Below are positions 1 to 10,572 of a stretch of DNA of 64,000 nucleotides, in pieces (positions within the stretch are counted from its first letter, which is position 1; every line of letters starts with the position of its first letter). A program made the position numbers and the translations under genes. This DNA comes from Subsaxibacter sp. CAU 1640. GTDB lineage: Bacteria; Bacteroidota; Bacteroidia; Flavobacteriales; Flavobacteriaceae. The stretch covers positions 198,653 to 262,652 of the forward strand of contig NZ_JALNMI010000004.1 in NCBI RefSeq assembly GCF_023156585.1, in the 5' to 3' direction. The notes below the pieces were generated by a model. The model was not told the DNA's origin. It saw nothing but the letters and a program-made list of their open reading frames with translations, and did no database searches.

Positions 1-206
1 ATCGGTTGATAGGCTTTACAGGTATTGAGCTTGTAAGTTTCCCATTGTGTATTGGTCTTACGATAGGGCACCGCCAAAAGTTCCGCCAAAAAATAGGTTT
101 CAGTATTCTGATGAAAGCCGACTTTAAACTTGGATTCAGTGATGTGCGCCGTTTTACAAGAGGTGAGCATTACCAAACTCAACAGAAGCGCCAAATGTTT
201 TATCAT
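1..206 (-). CDS. Lipoprotein, 5' part only (runs off left edge)
   Basis: The reverse strand opens with MIKHLALLLSLVMLTSCKT, a lipoprotein signal peptide with the lipobox LTSC. About 68 residues are visible before the window edge cuts the gene. The mature part begins after Cys17 and shows no family I recognise. It is oriented away from the oxidoreductase gene's stop, about 60 bp downstream of it, so the two may be cotranscribed. The start was chosen because it gives a complete signal peptide. The role is unknown; the call rests on the lipobox alone. Confidence 0.6.
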   Translation of the reverse strand, partial: MIKHLALLLSLVMLTSCKTAHITESKFKVGFHQNTETYFLAELLAVPYRKTNTQWETYKLNTCKAYQP

Positions 207-266
207 AAGAAGTGGTTTACGGTACAGACTAACCAAAACAGCCTTTGTTACAGTTCATAACGACGA

Positions 267-1373
267 TTAGTGCTTCAAATGAACGGTTTCACCCGTCTGC
301 GCACTCTTGATGGCAGCATCCAAGATTTCCACCACCAGCATATTATTCTCAAGAGACGATAAATCAAACGGCTTTACCGTAATTTCTTTTCGGATGACCG
401 CCGCAAAAAACGAAAACGGATCGTTATAAGGCTTGATACGTTCTTCTAATTTAAAAACCTCTTCAGAAAAACCATCGTACCCTTCAGAAATACGCAGTCG
501 CATATCATTTCGGTTGTCAGCATAAATCACACCGTCGAGTCCATAGATTTCCATATCCTTCCTACCGATGGGCCAATCCCAAGATGCCTGTATAATCGCA
601 TTGGCCTTTGGATAGGTCAAGATAATTGTCGCATCATCATCCACCTTCGGATTGTTTTCTGGCTGTTGCTGTTGCGTCACAGCGGTGACAGTTAAAGGCT
701 TTTCACCCTTCATCAACCAAGTCATTAAATTGATACCATAACAGCCGAAATCGGTAATAGCCCCTCCTCCATTCTGCACAGGATCGGTCAACCAATCCAA
801 AAACTCTTTGTTCACGCCAATCTTTTTCGGGCCCTTATGACCATCATGAACTACCACCTTTCTAATCTCCCCAATGGAATCTTTTTGGACCAAATCATAC
901 GCCATATGATTTGTAGGATACCAGGTAGTTTCATAATTTGTCAATAAGTGAATATTGTGTTTCTTTGCCAAGGCTTGCATCTTTTTTGCGTGGTTGAGGC
1001 TTACTGCCAAAGGTTTTTCCACCATCACGTGAATGCCCAAAGGAGCAGCCTTTTCAACGACTGCCAGATGCTCATAAATACTTCCAAAGGCAGAAACCGC
1101 TTCGGGTTTGGTTTCCTTAATCATCTCATCCATTGTGTCATAAACCATCGTCATCGCAAATCCGTATTGGTCTGCATAGCGCTGCGCGAGCTCTTTATTA
1201 GTTTCTACAATACCCACAATTTTGATATCGCCCAATTTCTCACTACTAAAAATCCAATGCACGTGAGTGTGCGTCAAACCCACCACACCAATCTTAACTG
1301 GGTTTTGTTGGGCACGTATAGCAATTGTAAAATTTAAAAATAAACATACAGCTAGGATGAACTTTGACTTCAT
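267..1373 (-). CDS. Gfo/Idh/MocA-family oxidoreductase, exported
   Basis: 368 residues. The protein starts with a signal peptide (MKSKFILAVCLFLNFTIAIRAQ), followed by a Rossmann-type segment IGVVGLTHTHVHW in which the usual GxGxxG is altered. The family EKP motif is present as VMVEKPLAV, and the C-terminal alpha/beta substrate domain follows. Family members are NAD(P)-dependent sugar or inositol dehydrogenases or related enzymes. The start at 1373 is preferred over a longer in-frame start at 1442, because the longer form overlaps the next gene and buries the signal peptide. Export to the periplasm is inferred from the signal; the substrate is unknown. Confidence 0.85.
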   Translation of the reverse strand: MKSKFILAVCLFLNFTIAIRAQQNPVKIGVVGLTHTHVHWIFSSEKLGDIKIVGIVETNKELAQRYADQYGFAMTMVYDTMDEMIKETKPEAVSAFGSIYEHLAVVEKAAPLGIHVMVEKPLAVSLNHAKKMQALAKKHNIHLLTNYETTWYPTNHMAYDLVQKDSIGEIRKVVVHDGHKGPKKIGVNKEFLDWLTDPVQNGGGAITDFGCYGINLMTWLMKGEKPLTVTAVTQQQQPENNPKVDDDATIILTYPKANAIIQASWDWPIGRKDMEIYGLDGVIYADNRNDMRLRISEGYDGFSEEVFKLEERIKPYNDPFSFFAAVIRKEITVKPFDLSSLENNMLVVEILDAAIKSAQTGETVHLKH

Positions 1374-1431
1374 AGGGAAATTATTTGAAGATGTAAGATA
1401 TGAATTTGGTGATGAAATTTGTTCAGTAAAG

Positions 1432-2004
1432 TTAATCCGCACAATTATACGTCATACCACCGTTGGTGATTTTGCACCTGGTTTTGCTTAATACCAATCG
1501 GGCTTTATCTGTTGTCACAGAGCCATCATCTGCCACACCGCGTTCAAAGTTTTGGTACTCACTGTTCTTTGTATCAGGCTTTCTGATGAATGTGCCTGGC
1601 CAGTCGTTACTAACATACCGCAAGCGAAGTAAGCCTTTATCTGAAACGAACACCTTTACCTCTATCCACTCGGTCAACACATCAGGATTGTAGCCTTCAT
1701 TCTGCTGAAAAAGTGTGTTGTTTTCAATCTTAAAACGTGTATAAAAGTTTGGAATGGTAGGATAAAACCATTCGTCTTGAAGCCAAGTAAGATTTGCCAC
1801 ATCTTCGTTTTTCCAAACTTCATTTGGATATGCATCTGGCAATTCGACTGTATTCATATTGCTAAACCAGTCGCTGATGCCATCTACTACAGGCACAATA
1901 ATGGGAAGTGCGCCGGCAACAATGCCCATAGCGGTTAAATAGCGTTTGGTAGAAGTTTTGAGGCCGTTAAATTTTGCTTTAAGAGCACTGAATGATTGCT
2001 TCAT
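1432..2004 (-). CDS. Hypothetical protein with one N-terminal membrane segment
   Basis: 190 residues of no family I recognise. After a basic N-terminus (MKQSFSALKAKFNGLKTSTKR), residues about 25-43 form one hydrophobic helix (GIVAGALPIIVPVVDGI). The remaining 140 residues are polar, rich in Trp/Tyr/Asn, and end with two Cys (TRCKITNGGMTYNCAD) that could pair in the periplasm. It lies upstream of the oxidoreductase on the same strand with a 58-bp gap. It could be a small anchored periplasmic protein. Confidence 0.55.
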   Translation of the reverse strand: MKQSFSALKAKFNGLKTSTKRYLTAMGIVAGALPIIVPVVDGISDWFSNMNTVELPDAYPNEVWKNEDVANLTWLQDEWFYPTIPNFYTRFKIENNTLFQQNEGYNPDVLTEWIEVKVFVSDKGLLRLRYVSNDWPGTFIRKPDTKNSEYQNFERGVADDGSVTTDKARLVLSKTRCKITNGGMTYNCAD

Positions 2005-2110
2005 AGTTGGTCGTTTTTATGTTGAACAATCTGATGTCTAATGACATAAAAACAAATTTAAGCGATTTAGGAATGCAAAGTGCATTTGTAAATTACTTTT
2101 ATAAAATGAT

Positions 2111-2566
2111 TTAAGTCTTTTTTTCTGCCCTTGTCGTCAACTCCTTATTCCTAATCTTCAATAAAGACGCCACATATCCCTTTAGAAAAAGAATATTCAC
2201 AAATTCGCCCAGCAATCCGTAAGGCGATTTAAAATGAAATTTATCAATCATCAAGGTGCCATCTTGAGTCTTTTCAAAAATGTGTTCGTGTTTGAACGAT
2301 TCAAATGCACCAGAAACCATTTCGTCCACAAAATAATATGGTCTATTGAATTCTGTGATTTTTGAAGTCAGGCGTTGTGTAATGCCAAAATGCTTTGCTT
2401 CCCAAGTGACAGACTCGCCAAGCTCTATCAACCCAGAAGTTTTGCCTGCAATGGCTCTTTCGTGGGAATGTTTTAAGGATTCTTGATGAAAATCGATATC
2501 ACGCGACAAATCAAAGCAGGTATTGATATCTGCATTAATGAGTGTTTGAAGCGTGATGAGTGGCAT
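2111..2566 (-). CDS. SRPBCC (START-like) family protein
   Basis: 151 residues, the usual length of a single SRPBCC domain. Family features are the opening beta-strand ending TCFDLSRDIDFHQES, the central GESVTWEAKHFGITQRLTSKI segment, and a C-terminal helix containing GYVASLLKIRNKEL. The same fold occurs in cyclases, coenzyme-Q-binding proteins and cell-division-inhibitor-like SulA/YfcH neighbours. It forms a hydrophobic ligand cavity; the ligand cannot be read from sequence. It lies 58 bp downstream of the fatty-acid hydroxylase gene on the same strand, so the two are probably one transcription unit acting on a lipid. Confidence 0.75.
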   Translation of the reverse strand: MPLITLQTLINADINTCFDLSRDIDFHQESLKHSHERAIAGKTSGLIELGESVTWEAKHFGITQRLTSKITEFNRPYYFVDEMVSGAFESFKHEHIFEKTQDGTLMIDKFHFKSPYGLLGEFVNILFLKGYVASLLKIRNKELTTRAEKKT

Positions 2567-2624
2567 TTAATTAGTTTGTAAATCGCTTTACAAACTTAAT
2601 GAATGCGATTGAAGATATGCCACT

Positions 2625-3416
2625 TCAAAGAGGAGTTTTATTCTCTGTCGTTGAATTTATATCCTTAAACAGAAGCATATCAAGTACCTTGGAAGACGCT
2701 CCGTTATAAAAGCCCGTCTCGTGAGTATACTCTTTTGGATTGTTAAACGTACCAAATAAGATATCGTAGATAGACACATCGGAATAGTTATAGGCGTGAA
2801 TACCCTTGGCGTGATGAACAGCGTGCGCCTCGGGACGTTGTATAAAATAACCAAGCCATTGAGGTGTTTTAATATTACTATGCTGAAAAACTGCCAAAAA
2901 AGTTGTGGTAAGAATGATTAATGTTGAAGCCTCCGCAGAAAAACCTGCAACAACTACAAGACAAAGACTGCCCAAAAATGTGAAACCAATCATATCCATT
3001 GGACTAAAATAGAAAGTTCCATACGTGTCAACTCGCTCTGCACTATGATGCAGTTGATGGAAAATCCTCCAAAGAAAATTGCTTTTGTGCATACTGTAAT
3101 GCCAAACAAAAACACCAAACTCATAAATCATCACACCAACAACTGCTCCCCAAAAAGTACCAAGGGATGACAAATTGAAAATTTGATATTTCGCCAAATA
3201 ACCATCCCAAATTATTGGGAGATAAGATGACAAGAAAAAGAATAGAAAAAAAGCAAAGATTCCTTTAATCTTCCAATATTTAACCTTTGGAAGTTTCCTG
3301 GCAGGAAACAATGCTTCAATAAGCATCAAACCTCCATACAATGCAAAAACAATGTATGAAATAGGGTCAAAAATTAATTCAAAAGGAGTCGGGAGGTTGG
3401 CAAGTATAGATTCCAT
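2625..3416 (-). CDS. Sterol desaturase / fatty acid hydroxylase family membrane protein
   Basis: 263 residues with at least four hydrophobic segments and the histidine clusters of the superfamily: WHYSMHK, FHQLHHS, and a C-terminal HAVHHAKG. These coordinate a di-iron centre in the membrane-embedded hydroxylases. The family hydroxylates or desaturates fatty acids, sterols, carotenoids or alkylglycerols; the substrate is not deducible here. It is divergently transcribed from a TetR regulator, whose candidate operator lies between them, and is followed by the SRPBCC gene. Confidence 0.85.
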   Translation of the reverse strand: MESILANLPTPFELIFDPISYIVFALYGGLMLIEALFPARKLPKVKYWKIKGIFAFFLFFFLSSYLPIIWDGYLAKYQIFNLSSLGTFWGAVVGVMIYEFGVFVWHYSMHKSNFLWRIFHQLHHSAERVDTYGTFYFSPMDMIGFTFLGSLCLVVVAGFSAEASTLIILTTTFLAVFQHSNIKTPQWLGYFIQRPEAHAVHHAKGIHAYNYSDVSIYDILFGTFNNPKEYTHETGFYNGASSKVLDMLLFKDINSTTENKTPL

Positions 3417-3450
3417 AATTGAAAGTTTTATTTAAACAGACTGAATGGTA

Positions 3451-3475
3451 CAAATATAGAAATAAAATTTTATTT
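3451..3475 (-). promoter_or_regulatory. Divergent promoter region with a candidate TetR operator
   Basis: On the minus strand, TATATTTG (3451-3458) is an exact Bacteroidota -7 box (TAnnTTTG), placed about 35 bp before the hydroxylase start. Directly upstream, in the promoter spacer, is the perfect 16-bp palindrome AAATAAAATTTTATTT (3460-3475). A self-complementary site between a TetR gene and its divergent neighbour is where such repressors usually bind. Because the palindrome is pure A/T, chance is a real alternative. No clear TTTG -33 box is present. Confidence 0.45.
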
Positions 3476-3514
3476 TATACCAACTGGTTTGTTTATTTTT
3501 TTAATCTTTGCAAT

Positions 3515-4135
3515 ATGCCTAAAGATGGACAACTTACTAAAGACAGAATATTAGCTGAATCTAGGTCACTAGTTCTAAAGAATGGGTTTGCAGCTACCAG
3601 TATTGACAATATCCTTGAAAAAACAGGTCTTACAAAGGGAGCATTTTTCTATCATTTTAAATCAAAGAGTGAATTGGCAAAAGCTTTGATTGAAGATTTT
3701 GCTGGAGAGGATATTTCGTATATGAACAAAGCTCTGGATAAAACTGCTACCATCAACGAAAAAGATGCCCTGGAGCGTTTGTTGCAATTTATACAGGAAT
3801 TTATTGATATGATGGCTGATTTATCAGATCCGCCTCCTGGATGCTTGTATGCTTCCTATCTTAATGAAACCAACCAATTCGATGAAGATATCAGGAGTTA
3901 TATAACTTCGACTATTTTGTTATGGAGACAAACATTAGAGCTTCTTATAGGCAATGTTTTGGAACAACGAAAAATGAGCATTGAAGTAGATTCAAAGTCA
4001 TTGGCTGATATGCTGGTCGTTATTTTTGAAGGTTCTTATGTGGTTTCAAAAGCAGTGAATGAAGCAGATTTAACTGCCAAACAATTAACACACTTAAAAA
4101 ACTACTATCAGCTTCTTTTTAAAGAAAAGAAATGA
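3515..4135 (+). CDS. TetR/AcrR-family transcriptional regulator
   Basis: 206 residues from the ATG at 3515. The N-terminal TetR helix-turn-helix is clear: KDRILAESRSLVLKNGF, TSIDNILEKTGLTKGAFFYHF and the following KSELAKAL. The C-terminal ligand domain includes a Pro/Cys-containing loop (DPPPGCLYAS) seen in many Bacteroidota TetR proteins. An upstream in-frame extension to 3419 was rejected because it would add 32 unusual residues before the HTH. Its position suggests it represses the divergent fatty-acid hydroxylase and itself in response to a hydrophobic ligand. That is inferred from context. Confidence 0.85.
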   Translation: MPKDGQLTKDRILAESRSLVLKNGFAATSIDNILEKTGLTKGAFFYHFKSKSELAKALIEDFAGEDISYMNKALDKTATINEKDALERLLQFIQEFIDMMADLSDPPPGCLYASYLNETNQFDEDIRSYITSTILLWRQTLELLIGNVLEQRKMSIEVDSKSLADMLVVIFEGSYVVSKAVNEADLTAKQLTHLKNYYQLLFKEKK

Positions 4136-4151
4136 GGATGCTACGATATTA

Positions 4152-5246
4152 TTAAACATTAAATAAGAAATGCATCACATCGCCATCCTTTACGATGTAG
4201 TTCTTACCTTCTACTCGCATTTTTCCGGCTTCTTTTACTTTGGCTTCACTGCCGTAAGATGAATAGTCCTCATAACCTATCACCTCTGCACGGATAAAAC
4301 CTTTTTCAAAATCTGTGTGAATGACACCAGCAGCTTGTGGTGCAGTGGCGCCAACATCAACGGTCCAGGCACGTACTTCCTTAACACCAGCGGTGAAGTA
4401 AGTTTGCTGATTAAGTAACTTATAAGCCGCACGAATCAATTTTGAAGAGCCTGGTTCGTCTAGTCCAATATCTTGAAGGAACATTTGACGCTCTTCGTAA
4501 TCTTCCAATTCGTTGATATCTGCTTCCGTACCTACAGCCAATACCAAAATTTCAGCATTTTCATCCTTTACAGCATCGCGAACTTTCTCCACATATGCAT
4601 TGCCTGTCGCAGCCGAACCTTCGTCAACGTTACATACGTACATCACTGGTTTGTCTGTGATGAATTGGGCTGGTTTTACAAACTCTTCGTCATCTTCTTT
4701 AGAAAACTCCAAAGCACGCACTGATTTGCCTGCTTCCAATCCTGCTTTGATAGCCAATAGTACAGCCTCTTCTTTTTGAGCTTCTTTATTGCCTGTTTTT
4801 GCAGCACGTTTTACTTTCTCCAGTTTTTTATCAACTGTTTCCAAGTCTTTCAGCTGCAATTCCATATCGATGGTCTCTTTGTCTCGAATAGGATTCACAC
4901 TACCATCTACGTGCACGATATTATCATTGTCGAAACAACGCAATACGTGCAAAATAGCATCTGTCTCACGGATATTTGCCAAGAATTGATTACCCAAACC
5001 TTCACCTTTGCTTGCTCCTTTTACCAAACCTGCAATGTCTACAATCTCCACAGTAGCAGGCACCACACGTTGCGGTTGCACCAACTCTTCCAAACGCACC
5101 AAACGAGGGTCTGGCACATTCACGATGCCAATGTTTGGCTCAATGGTACAAAATGGAAAGTTTGCACTTTGCGCTTTTGCGTTCGACAAACAGTTGAACA
5201 AGGTTGATTTTCCTACGTTTGGTAATCCTACTATTCCGGCTTTCAT
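4152..5246 (-). CDS. ychF: Redox-regulated ATPase YchF (Obg-like P-loop NTPase)
   Basis: 364 residues, the full family length. The P-loop is [11 protein letters not shown] (residues 6-16), G2/G3 lie around [10 protein letters not shown] and [20 protein letters not shown], and NVDE stands in the place of the GTP-specificity NKxD, consistent with the ATP preference of this family. The C-terminal TGS domain ends with [13 protein letters not shown]. YchF binds ribosomes and affects translation and oxidative-stress responses. It stands alone between convergent tetR and the ferredoxin gene upstream on the same strand. Confidence 0.97.
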   Translation of the reverse strand: MKAGIVGLPNVGKSTLFNCLSNAKAQSANFPFCTIEPNIGIVNVPDPRLVRLEELVQPQRVVPATVEIVDIAGLVKGASKGEGLGNQFLANIRETDAILHVLRCFDNDNIVHVDGSVNPIRDKETIDMELQLKDLETVDKKLEKVKRAAKTGNKEAQKEEAVLLAIKAGLEAGKSVRALEFSKEDDEEFVKPAQFITDKPVMYVCNVDEGSAATGNAYVEKVRDAVKDENAEILVLAVGTEADINELEDYEERQMFLQDIGLDEPGSSKLIRAAYKLLNQQTYFTAGVKEVRAWTVDVGATAPQAAGVIHTDFEKGFIRAEVIGYEDYSSYGSEAKVKEAGKMRVEGKNYIVKDGDVMHFLFNV

Positions 5247-5342
5247 TTCTTTAAGATACTAGATGTTAGACACAAGACCCAAGATTTCTTTAGCTAGGAT
5301 TTTGCGAGTGCAAATTTAGACAATTATCTCAATTAAAAGGCA

Positions 5343-5369
5343 TAAAAAAATCCCGAGCTTTCTCGAGAT
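5343..5369 (-). terminator. Intrinsic terminator after the ferredoxin gene
   Basis: Read on the minus strand, ATCTCGAG and CTCGGGAT form an 8-bp stem (one G-U pair) with a 4-base loop, followed by a run of seven T. It lies about 45 bp after the ferredoxin stop and before ychF, so it separates the two genes. Confidence 0.75.
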
Positions 5370-5413
5370 TCATTTCTAATTTTTTACGGTATACTACGAC
5401 CGAAAACTGAACA

Positions 5414-6889
<1,476 letters not shown>

Positions 6890-7001
6890 TTGATAAATTA
6901 TCATATTCATAACATTAATTTCTTCAGAATTTAGCACCTTTGCAAGTGTTCAAAAAAACAACACTTTTCCATTTTAGTGAAAGCAAAAAACATTTTTTTC
7001 A

Positions 7002-8066
7002 ATGAAAAAACACAATTTTAGTGCTGGTCCGAGTATTTTACCGCAAGAAGTTTTAAGAAAATCTGCCGAGGCAGTTATCGAGTTGGACAATTCAGGTTTG
7101 TCCTTATTGGAAATCTCCCACAGAAGCAAGGCTTTTGTTGACATTATGGAGAATGCTCGATCCTTGGCATTGGAACTTTTAGGTTTACAAGGTCAGGGCT
7201 ATAAAGCATTATTTCTTCAAGGTGGTGCCAGTATGCAATTTGTGATGGTAGCATTGAATCTTTTGGAAAAAAGAGCTGGCTATTTAAATACAGGAACTTG
7301 GGCCGACAATGCCATAAAGGAAGCTAGAATTTTTGATGATGTGTATGAAGTAGCCTCTTCTAAAGAAGCTAACTATAATTACATTCCTAAAGGTTACGAA
7401 ATTCCGGAAGACTATGATTATTTCCACTGTACCTCTAATAATACCATTTTCGGAACACAGATGAAATCCTTTCCGGATTCTCCAATTCCAATGGTGTGTG
7501 ATATGAGTAGCGATATTTTTTCTCGTAATCTTGATTATTCAAAATTTGATTTGATTTATGCAGGCGCACAGAAAAATATGGGTCCTGCTGGGACAACATT
7601 AGTAGTTGTGAAGGAAGATATCTTAGGGAAAGTTTCTAGAAAAATTCCTTCAATCCTCGATTATAAAGTACACATCAGCAAAGGCAGTATGTTCAATACG
7701 CCACCTGTGTTTCCTATTTACGTGTCTATGTTGACAATGGAATGGTTGAAAAAGATGGGAGGTATTTCTGCTATCGAAAAAATAAATGACCAAAAAGCAC
7801 GATTGATTTATTCTGAAATTGATTTGAATCCATTGTTTGAAGGCTTTACAGTAAAAGAAGATCGTTCTACTATGAACGCTACATTCAATTTGGTAAATGA
7901 CAACCTTAAAGAAACTTTTGACACAATGTTGAAAGAAGCAGATATCAGTGGTTTGAATGGTCACAGAAGCGTTGGAGGTTACAGAGCGTCAATGTACAAC
8001 GCCTTGCCTTTGGATAGCGTAAAAGCATTGGTAGAGGTTATGAGCGAATTGGAAACAAAAGCATAA
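7002..8066 (+). CDS. serC: Phosphoserine aminotransferase
   Basis: 354 residues, the family length, beginning KKHNFSAGPSILPQEVL as SerC proteins do. The PLP lysine lies in YAGAQKNMGPAG, and the C-terminal GHRSVGGYRASMYNALP motif binds substrate phosphate. It converts 3-phosphohydroxypyruvate plus glutamate to O-phosphoserine, and serves the analogous step in pyridoxal phosphate synthesis. The next gene, 122 bp on, encodes a serA-like dehydrogenase that could supply its substrate, so the pair would make the first two steps of serine synthesis. Confidence 0.97.
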   Translation: MKKHNFSAGPSILPQEVLRKSAEAVIELDNSGLSLLEISHRSKAFVDIMENARSLALELLGLQGQGYKALFLQGGASMQFVMVALNLLEKRAGYLNTGTWADNAIKEARIFDDVYEVASSKEANYNYIPKGYEIPEDYDYFHCTSNNTIFGTQMKSFPDSPIPMVCDMSSDIFSRNLDYSKFDLIYAGAQKNMGPAGTTLVVVKEDILGKVSRKIPSILDYKVHISKGSMFNTPPVFPIYVSMLTMEWLKKMGGISAIEKINDQKARLIYSEIDLNPLFEGFTVKEDRSTMNATFNLVNDNLKETFDTMLKEADISGLNGHRSVGGYRASMYNALPLDSVKALVEVMSELETKA

Positions 8067-8188
8067 ACTAGTCGGCAGTTTTAAGGAGCGGTTGGCAGTG
8101 TATTTATAAAGAATAAAGATTATATAAATAAAAGTATGATGTTAAAATAGAAACTTTGAACATTTAACTTTGAATTTAAACTTGAAGA

Positions 8189-9151
8189 ATGAAAGTATTA
8201 GCAAATGATGGAATTTCAAACAGCGGAAAGGTATCCCTTGAAGAAGCAGGATTTGAAGTCATCACCACAACAGTAGCACAAGAACAATTAATCAACTACA
8301 TAAACGAGCACAACATTGACGTCATTTTGGTCAGAAGTGCCACAAAAGTGAGAAAAGATCTTATTGATGCTTGTCCAAGTATCAAAATCATTGGTCGTGG
8401 TGGCGTAGGTATGGATAATATTGATGTGGAGTATGCTCGTGGCAAAGGATTGCACGTCATTAACACGCCAGCGGCATCTTCAGAATCGGTAGCAGAATTG
8501 GTTTTTGCGCATTTATTTGGAGGTGTGCGTTTCTTGCACGATGCCAACAGAAATATGCCATTGGATGGTGATACACAATTCAATACGCTTAAAAAGAATT
8601 ATGCGAAAGGTAGAGAATTACGTGGCAAAACGTTAGGAATTATTGGTTTTGGTCGAATTGGTCGTGAAGTAGCAAAAATTGCATTGGGTGTTGGTATGAA
8701 AGTCATTGCCAGCGATAAGTTTGCAGACAAAGCAACCATCAAGGTTGATTTTTATAATGGTCAGTTTATCAATGTTGAAATTGAAACCCAACCAATGAAA
8801 GATTTGTTGCAACATTCAGATTTCATCACCCTACACGTTCCTGCACAAAAGGAATATGTGATTGATGAAAAACAATTTAAACAAATGAAAGATGGTGTCG
8901 GCATTATCAATGCAGCTCGCGGTGGTGTTATCAATGAAGTGGCTTTAATTAAAGCGCTTGATAGCGGTAAAGTTGCCTTTGCAGGATTGGATACTTTCGA
9001 CAATGAGCCTACTCCGGCTGTTCAAGTCTTGATGAACCCAAAAGTGTCATTGACACCTCATATTGGTGCTGCCACGAATGAAGCTCAAGATAGAATCGGT
9101 ACTGAATTGGCATCACAAATTATCAGTATTTTAAAGACTGAAAAAGTCTAA
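8189..9151 (+). CDS. serA: D-2-hydroxyacid dehydrogenase, probable 3-phosphoglycerate dehydrogenase
   Basis: 320 residues. The NAD motif is GIIGFGRIGREVA. The catalytic residues are in family positions: Arg in NAARGGVINE, Glu near DNEP, and His in LTPHIGAATNEAQ. The protein is the short form without C-terminal ACT or ASB domains, so classical serine feedback would be absent. Adjacency to serC supports 3-phosphoglycerate dehydrogenase. Another D-2-hydroxyacid substrate cannot be excluded. Confidence 0.85.
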   Translation: MKVLANDGISNSGKVSLEEAGFEVITTTVAQEQLINYINEHNIDVILVRSATKVRKDLIDACPSIKIIGRGGVGMDNIDVEYARGKGLHVINTPAASSESVAELVFAHLFGGVRFLHDANRNMPLDGDTQFNTLKKNYAKGRELRGKTLGIIGFGRIGREVAKIALGVGMKVIASDKFADKATIKVDFYNGQFINVEIETQPMKDLLQHSDFITLHVPAQKEYVIDEKQFKQMKDGVGIINAARGGVINEVALIKALDSGKVAFAGLDTFDNEPTPAVQVLMNPKVSLTPHIGAATNEAQDRIGTELASQIISILKTEKV

Positions 9152-9172
9152 AAGTTATCAACATAACTTCAT

Positions 9173-9211
9173 AAAAAAAACCTATAACTGCCTATGTTAT
9201 AGGTTTTTTTT
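9173..9211 (+). terminator. Intrinsic terminator after the serC-serA unit
   Basis: Perfect 10-bp arms AACCTATAAC / GTTATAGGTT with a 7-base loop, preceded by eight A and followed by eight T. It lies 22 bp after the dehydrogenase stop. The A-run on the other side would let it work in both directions, but no minus-strand gene ends here. Confidence 0.9.
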
Positions 9212-9245
9212 ATAATTTACAAACTCAACTTAAAACTTAAAGAAA

Positions 9246-9887
9246 ATGTCTGGAATTTTAGATTTATTGAACAGCCCTGTTGGAAAATCAATCGTTAGTG
9301 GTGTGGCTGGTCAAACAAACCAACCTGAAAGCAAAACACAAGATGTGTTGACAATGGCGCTGCCAGTTTTGATGCAAGCGATGAGAAGAAATGCCTCCAC
9401 ATCTCAAGGTGCTGATAGTTTGTTGGGAGCACTAAACGGTAAACACGACGGCAGCATCTTGGAAAATCTGGGCGGACTTTTTGGAGGTGGTGTTGATGAC
9501 AACGTATTGAATGATGGTAGCAAAATATTGGGGCACGTTTTGGGCAATAAGCAATCGAATGTTGAGAATGCCTTGAGCCAAAAATCTGGGCTTGATGCTA
9601 ACTCTGTTGCACAAATTCTAAAAGTAGCTGCTCCAATTCTTATGGGAATTTTAGGCAGTCAAGCCAAACAGAAAAACGTCAATAGTCAAAGTGGTCTAGA
9701 AGGAATGCTAGGCGGTTTGTTAAAAGGAAATTCACCTCAAAATGAGCAAAGCTTCCTCGAATCAATCCTAGATGCTGATGGTGACGGCAGTGTTATTGAT
9801 GATGTCGCCGGAATGGTACTAGGAGGTGGCAACAAAAAGAAAGGCGGCCTGGGAGGTCTTCTGGGAGGATTGTTTGGAGGTAAATAG
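9246..9887 (+). CDS. DUF937 (YidB-like) family protein
   Basis: 213 residues. Features are MSGILDLLNSPVGKSIVSGVAGQ at the start, a repeated helical MALPVLMQAMRRNA / AAPILMGILGSQA pattern, and a Gly-rich tail (GLGGLLGGLFGGK), all typical of DUF937. A DADGDGSVIDD segment near residue 178 resembles a single EF-hand-like calcium loop. No signal peptide is seen. The function of the family is unknown. Confidence 0.8.
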   Translation: MSGILDLLNSPVGKSIVSGVAGQTNQPESKTQDVLTMALPVLMQAMRRNASTSQGADSLLGALNGKHDGSILENLGGLFGGGVDDNVLNDGSKILGHVLGNKQSNVENALSQKSGLDANSVAQILKVAAPILMGILGSQAKQKNVNSQSGLEGMLGGLLKGNSPQNEQSFLESILDADGDGSVIDDVAGMVLGGGNKKKGGLGGLLGGLFGGK

Positions 9888-9970
9888 TTTTTTATTTGAA
9901 GTGTGTCTCAACCAAAACACACTTTCACTCACTAAAAACCTTTGACAACTAAATACAGTTGTTCTATAAA

Positions 9971-10022
9971 AGCCAAAACAAATACTTTTGATTCATCATT
10001 GAAATAAAGGTTTGTTTTGGCT
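9971..10022 (+). terminator. Long-loop hairpin, possible terminator
   Basis: Perfect 12-bp arms AGCCAAAACAAA / TTTGTTTTGGCT flank a 28-base loop, between DUF937 and the next lipoprotein gene. The T-tract that follows is short and interrupted, so termination is plausible but not certain. Confidence 0.5.
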
Positions 10023-10090
10023 CTTCTTTTGTATAAAGAATATAGTTTGAAGTCAACTCTTTTTTTCGTAACTTATAAAAAAGAATTATT

Positions 10091-10546
10091 ATGAAATCAT
10101 TAAGCTATCTTTTAATTATTTGTTCAATATTCATTGGTTGTGATAGCAGCAAAACTGCATCTACAGCATCCTCAACCAACAAGTCGAATGACATAAGAAA
10201 CGCAATTAGCGAAAGCCAAGACACTGTTCGCATTGCCAATGACAATTTGGAATACGAAATCATTATCATCGAGCCAGGTTTTAATTCATGGCTAGCCAGT
10301 ACTGCAAGACCGGAAGGGTATTATTCACAGCAGTTTATGGAGGCCAGAAACAGACAATATGTTATTGAGTGGAACAATAGGGTACTCCAACCTCATCGTT
10401 TCAATCCTAATCTATATGAAATGCAAATTAACTATGATCCTGCCGTAGACTATGGTTACGATGTGAATTACAAACTTTACAATTATTTCATTTATTTCCA
10501 ATTGACTTACAATCAAAAATTGGCAGGCTACATTCCGCGCATTTAG
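10091..10546 (+). CDS. Conserved flavobacterial lipoprotein (DUF6146-like)
   Basis: 151 residues with a lipobox signal (YLLIICSIFIGC) and a Ser/Thr/Asn-rich linker. The mature domain contains EYEIIIIEPGFNSWL and the tail YFIYFQLTYNQKLAGYIPRI. I recall this pattern from flavobacterial proteins annotated DUF6146, but cannot check it. It is followed within 26 bp by a membrane-protein gene on the same strand, so they are probably cotranscribed. Confidence 0.65.
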   Translation: MKSLSYLLIICSIFIGCDSSKTASTASSTNKSNDIRNAISESQDTVRIANDNLEYEIIIIEPGFNSWLASTARPEGYYSQQFMEARNRQYVIEWNNRVLQPHRFNPNLYEMQINYDPAVDYGYDVNYKLYNYFIYFQLTYNQKLAGYIPRI

Positions 10547-10572
10547 AGTATATTTGCAGCGCAAAATAGTCT

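Noticed and set aside
948..1337. Plus-strand frame of 129 codons opposite the oxidoreductase
   Set aside because: Shadow of a well-supported gene on the minus strand; no family features.
1374..1442. Longer N-terminus for the oxidoreductase
   Set aside because: It overlaps the upstream gene and would place 23 residues in front of a clean signal peptide.
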